A DNA stretch of 64,000 nt, taken from assembly GCA_025210795.1 (NCBI GenBank), contig JAOAQZ010000042.1, positions 60,739 through 124,738 of the forward strand. The letters are read 5' to 3'. Both the position numbers and the translations under genes were made by a program. Below, one piece after another: positions 63,101 to 64,000 of this stretch; position 1 is the first letter of the stretch, and each line of letters starts with the position of its first letter. The stretch comes from Cohaesibacter sp. Lineage in GTDB: Bacteria > Pseudomonadota > Alphaproteobacteria > Rhizobiales > Cohaesibacteraceae. Below the pieces are notes generated by a model. The model was not told where the DNA came from. It saw nothing but the letters and a program-made list of their open reading frames with translations, and did no database searches.

Positions 63101-63885
63101 AGGTCTCTACCCAATTGCACCTTATGGGATTTTGCCTGTTGACTGGCATCGGATAGGGATTTGTCCTGTTGATCAAGCGCGGTCTTTTCTTCCGCATCAA
63201 GGATCTTGTGTTCGCCAAGCCGTGTCTCAAGAGATTCAACCGCACTGTCCGCGGCGCTAAAAGCTTCATAGGCGCGTTTTGAAATATCCCGGTAAAGATG
63301 CGTGTCAGTGATCTTCTCCAAAATCTTGGCACGATCAGAGGTTTTGGCGCTGAGAAAACTATCAAAATCCCCCTGCGCCAGCAGGACAGATCGGCGGAAC
63401 TCGTCATAAGTCAGGCCGGTTAGTTGCTCAATTTTGGTGGTGACAGATTTTTTCTGATTCTCCAGCACCACCCCATCAGACAGGCGGGTAACCGATCGCT
63501 CAACACCCTGAAGGCGGCCCGTTGCATTGCCTCTGGAGCGGCGAGCAGACCAACGCGCTTCATACTCATTCCCGTCAATAGAGCGAAAAGTGACCATGGC
63601 ATAACCATCACTGGCACCTCTGCGCAATATAGTACGTGCATCACTTGACTGAAGCATCTCTCCGGAAATGTCGGGGACTTGATCATTGACCCCACTGGCA
63701 CCCAGGCGGGGGCAATTGCCATAAAGAGCCAGACAAAGTGCATCAAGCAGGCTGGACTTTCCAGAGCCGGTATCACCGGTAATCGCAAACAAGCCCGAGC
63801 CGGACAGGGGTGCATTGCTGAAATCAATATCAAAGGGCTTGGCAAGGCTGGCAATATTCTCGCCCTGAATCCGCAAAATATCCAT
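60154..63885 (-). CDS. sbcC: Exonuclease SbcC (Rad50-like SMC ATPase)
   Basis: The 1243-residue protein has an N-terminal Walker A (GDTGSGKSS, 37-45), long coiled coils and a zinc-hook CPVC motif near residue 610. The C-terminal half has the signature region TRSLSGGERFLISLALAL and Walker B MLFIDEGFGTLD near 1175. With SbcD it forms the SbcCD nuclease that cleaves hairpins and processes DNA ends. It starts three bases after the sbcD stop, so the pair is one operon. Confidence 0.96.
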   Translation of the reverse strand: MDILRIQGENIASLAKPFDIDFSNAPLSGSGLFAITGDTGSGKSSLLDALCLALYGNCPRLGASGVNDQVPDISGEMLQSSDARTILRRGASDGYAMVTFRSIDGNEYEARWSARRSRGNATGRLQGVERSVTRLSDGVVLENQKKSVTTKIEQLTGLTYDEFRRSVLLAQGDFDSFLSAKTSDRAKILEKITDTHLYRDISKRAYEAFSAADSAVESLETRLGEHKILDAEEKTALDQQDKSLSDASQQAKSHKVQLGRDLDRYKALEDAQDHISLAEKAVGDAQKAQMDAQEEVGLLSRLKRAASLKTEWQEESNATVDLCQLRQQLQDTSSALAQAREVEATAATQAAQKAENSDQLEAEFKALGSQWDKAARLDSEISSAAKELEQASFLHTSAKADFDEKQKAVTDSVQTLAAAQTRMKQLKSAMDAEPAAQIFSNRWAILEDRLKERIKACKAVVTARAETLDLERSLMDQTKRKTEIEISAGQSQTEIDTAQKAIDSEDGQRRALRNKAPSRRLARLNISLSAVQAMLRTVRDYEGTKLQISQIESQIAGCHKAILDNEQAISSAQEAIIRQDGIIEALQASTEVAEAAISQEAANLRLHLIDGEPCPVCGSQDHPVHASQAAAKMAKDLRDRLDAASTTRQHALDQATKAHAAIDAAKADIQLAKERLNDHSKAVSDYKEAYAKSFASEVDGPLEDKLPARPDGAIAELLALISLLEEWQSQLEADCKELEALEHSYQSCQQTIEQQTAIKNALARELEDIRQATGSSDKKRAILAQTIEEKEARLRLLDEELTRDFSSITNDWNRYDHDGEGYLRDLSARKDAFLTSASAFEHIAEDTSKSAGLLEKVTLALDSALAIKEKAEAALKTRESAHAHLLAERAGLLGGQETGLHRTAFNERRMKAHKALETARKDHSNAQTHLSGLEARAKSETLAIDKAVQRQEDAREALHAVIAQSDLTFEDVGDLLAWDSAKVDSLSAKLEKLEQAKASALTLFETRKKDHQALLQKGLPKMDKSEIETIIVKLDAEEDVRQLALGEVRTKLAMDKLAREKQAKLITEIDAAKMVRDTWSAIKDVIGSANGDKFAEIAQSVTLGVLVDHANHYLKDIKPRYRLALGDGKLSLHVVDDYMAGEVRSTRSLSGGERFLISLALALALSTIGGRGSLASMLFIDEGFGTLDADSLEMAINALEALQAQGRTIGVISHVQAMKDRIPVQIRIKPQGGGESEVQLVTG

Positions 63886-63888
63886 GGC

Positions 63889-64000
63889 TCAAGTCTCCAC
63901 CAAAATTTCTCGAAAGGCAGAGAGGTGACGCTCTTGAGGTAAAATGCCATTCTTTGCTTCATAGGCAGAAATGAAGAGCTGCTCCGGGGTGGTATCAGAC
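63889..64000 (-). CDS. sbcD: Exonuclease SbcD, C-terminal end (partial)
   Basis: The last 36 codons of a gene that continues beyond the window. The frame ends TPEQLFISAYEAKNG, LPQERHLSAFREILVE and T, then TGA at 63889-63891. This is the usual C-terminus of the SbcD/Mre11-type nuclease subunit, and the position directly ahead of sbcC confirms it. Confidence 0.85.
   Translation of the reverse strand, partial: SDTTPEQLFISAYEAKNGILPQERHLSAFREILVET

Noticed and set aside
1..64000. CRISPR arrays, insertion sequences, rRNA genes
   Set aside because: No regularly spaced repeats, transposase-like genes with terminal inverted repeats, or rRNA sequences were seen.

Overview
The window looks like chromosomal DNA of an alphaproteobacterium, probably a marine Hyphomicrobiales/Rhodobacterales-type heterotroph. 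The support is an AapJQMP general amino-acid transporter, an NDUFS4-like complex I accessory subunit, a three-cofactor NAD-dependent formate dehydrogenase, a CoxG-like protein and two cobalamin riboswitches. The genus is inferred only loosely; a Cohaesibacter-like organism would fit. Most genes are ordinary chromosomal genes with clear ribosome binding sites and intrinsic terminators. There is no phage, insertion sequence, CRISPR array or rRNA operon.

Layout. 1-5.6 kb: one very large DUF4011-type SF1 helicase with a Vsr/DUF559-like nuclease and a C-terminal GreA-like domain, a probable defence protein. 5.7-12.1 kb: a HupE-family membrane protein, an unknown 187-aa protein, a three-domain fusion (APH-type kinase, M23 peptidase, class III aminotransferase) and a cold-shock protein. 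12.6-14.2 kb: cobA (SUMT) converges with a cobalamin riboswitch that precedes only an 86-aa orphan. 14.3-21.7 kb: a one-carbon cluster on the minus strand, read fhs, folD, fdsGB, fdsA, with two tandem inverted-repeat operators ahead of fhs. 22.3-25.0 kb: two tandem saccharopine-dehydrogenase-like paralogues. 25-34.8 kb: U32 peptidase/RNA-hydroxylation protein, CoxG-like, rhodanese, KefB-type antiporter, M15 peptidase lipoprotein, glyoxalase I, sirtuin, double cold-shock-domain protein and DUF192 protein. 34.9-36.8 kb: tRNA-Pro, NDUFS4-like protein, tRNA-Arg, a repeat-rich and AT-rich gap, and an orphan LuxR.

37-41.2 kb is a lipid-linked glycosylation module (ArnT-like GT83, PAP2 phosphatase, GT2, TVP38/DedA-like). 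41.3-51.3 kb holds metC, the aapJQMP operon, a minimal formyltransferase, a broken SnoaL gene, 3-mercaptopyruvate sulfurtransferase, AlaX and cysteine synthase. 51.5-58 kb is a six-gene minus-strand operon: a nickel/peptide-type ABC importer (SBP, two ATPases, two permeases) followed by an EamA exporter. It is preceded by a 20-bp palindrome, a short leader ORF and a second cobalamin riboswitch. 58-64 kb carries an exported alpha/beta hydrolase, an exported NTF2-like protein, tRNA-Asn, sbcC and the 3' end of sbcD.

The strongest candidates for something new are the two riboswitch loci: a B12 riboswitch in front of an orphan small gene facing cobA, and the doubly controlled metal- or corrinoid-type importer coupled to an EamA exporter. 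The helicase-nuclease-GreA-like architecture and the kinase-peptidase-aminotransferase fusion come next. All functions are inferred from sequence motifs read by eye; no database search was run.
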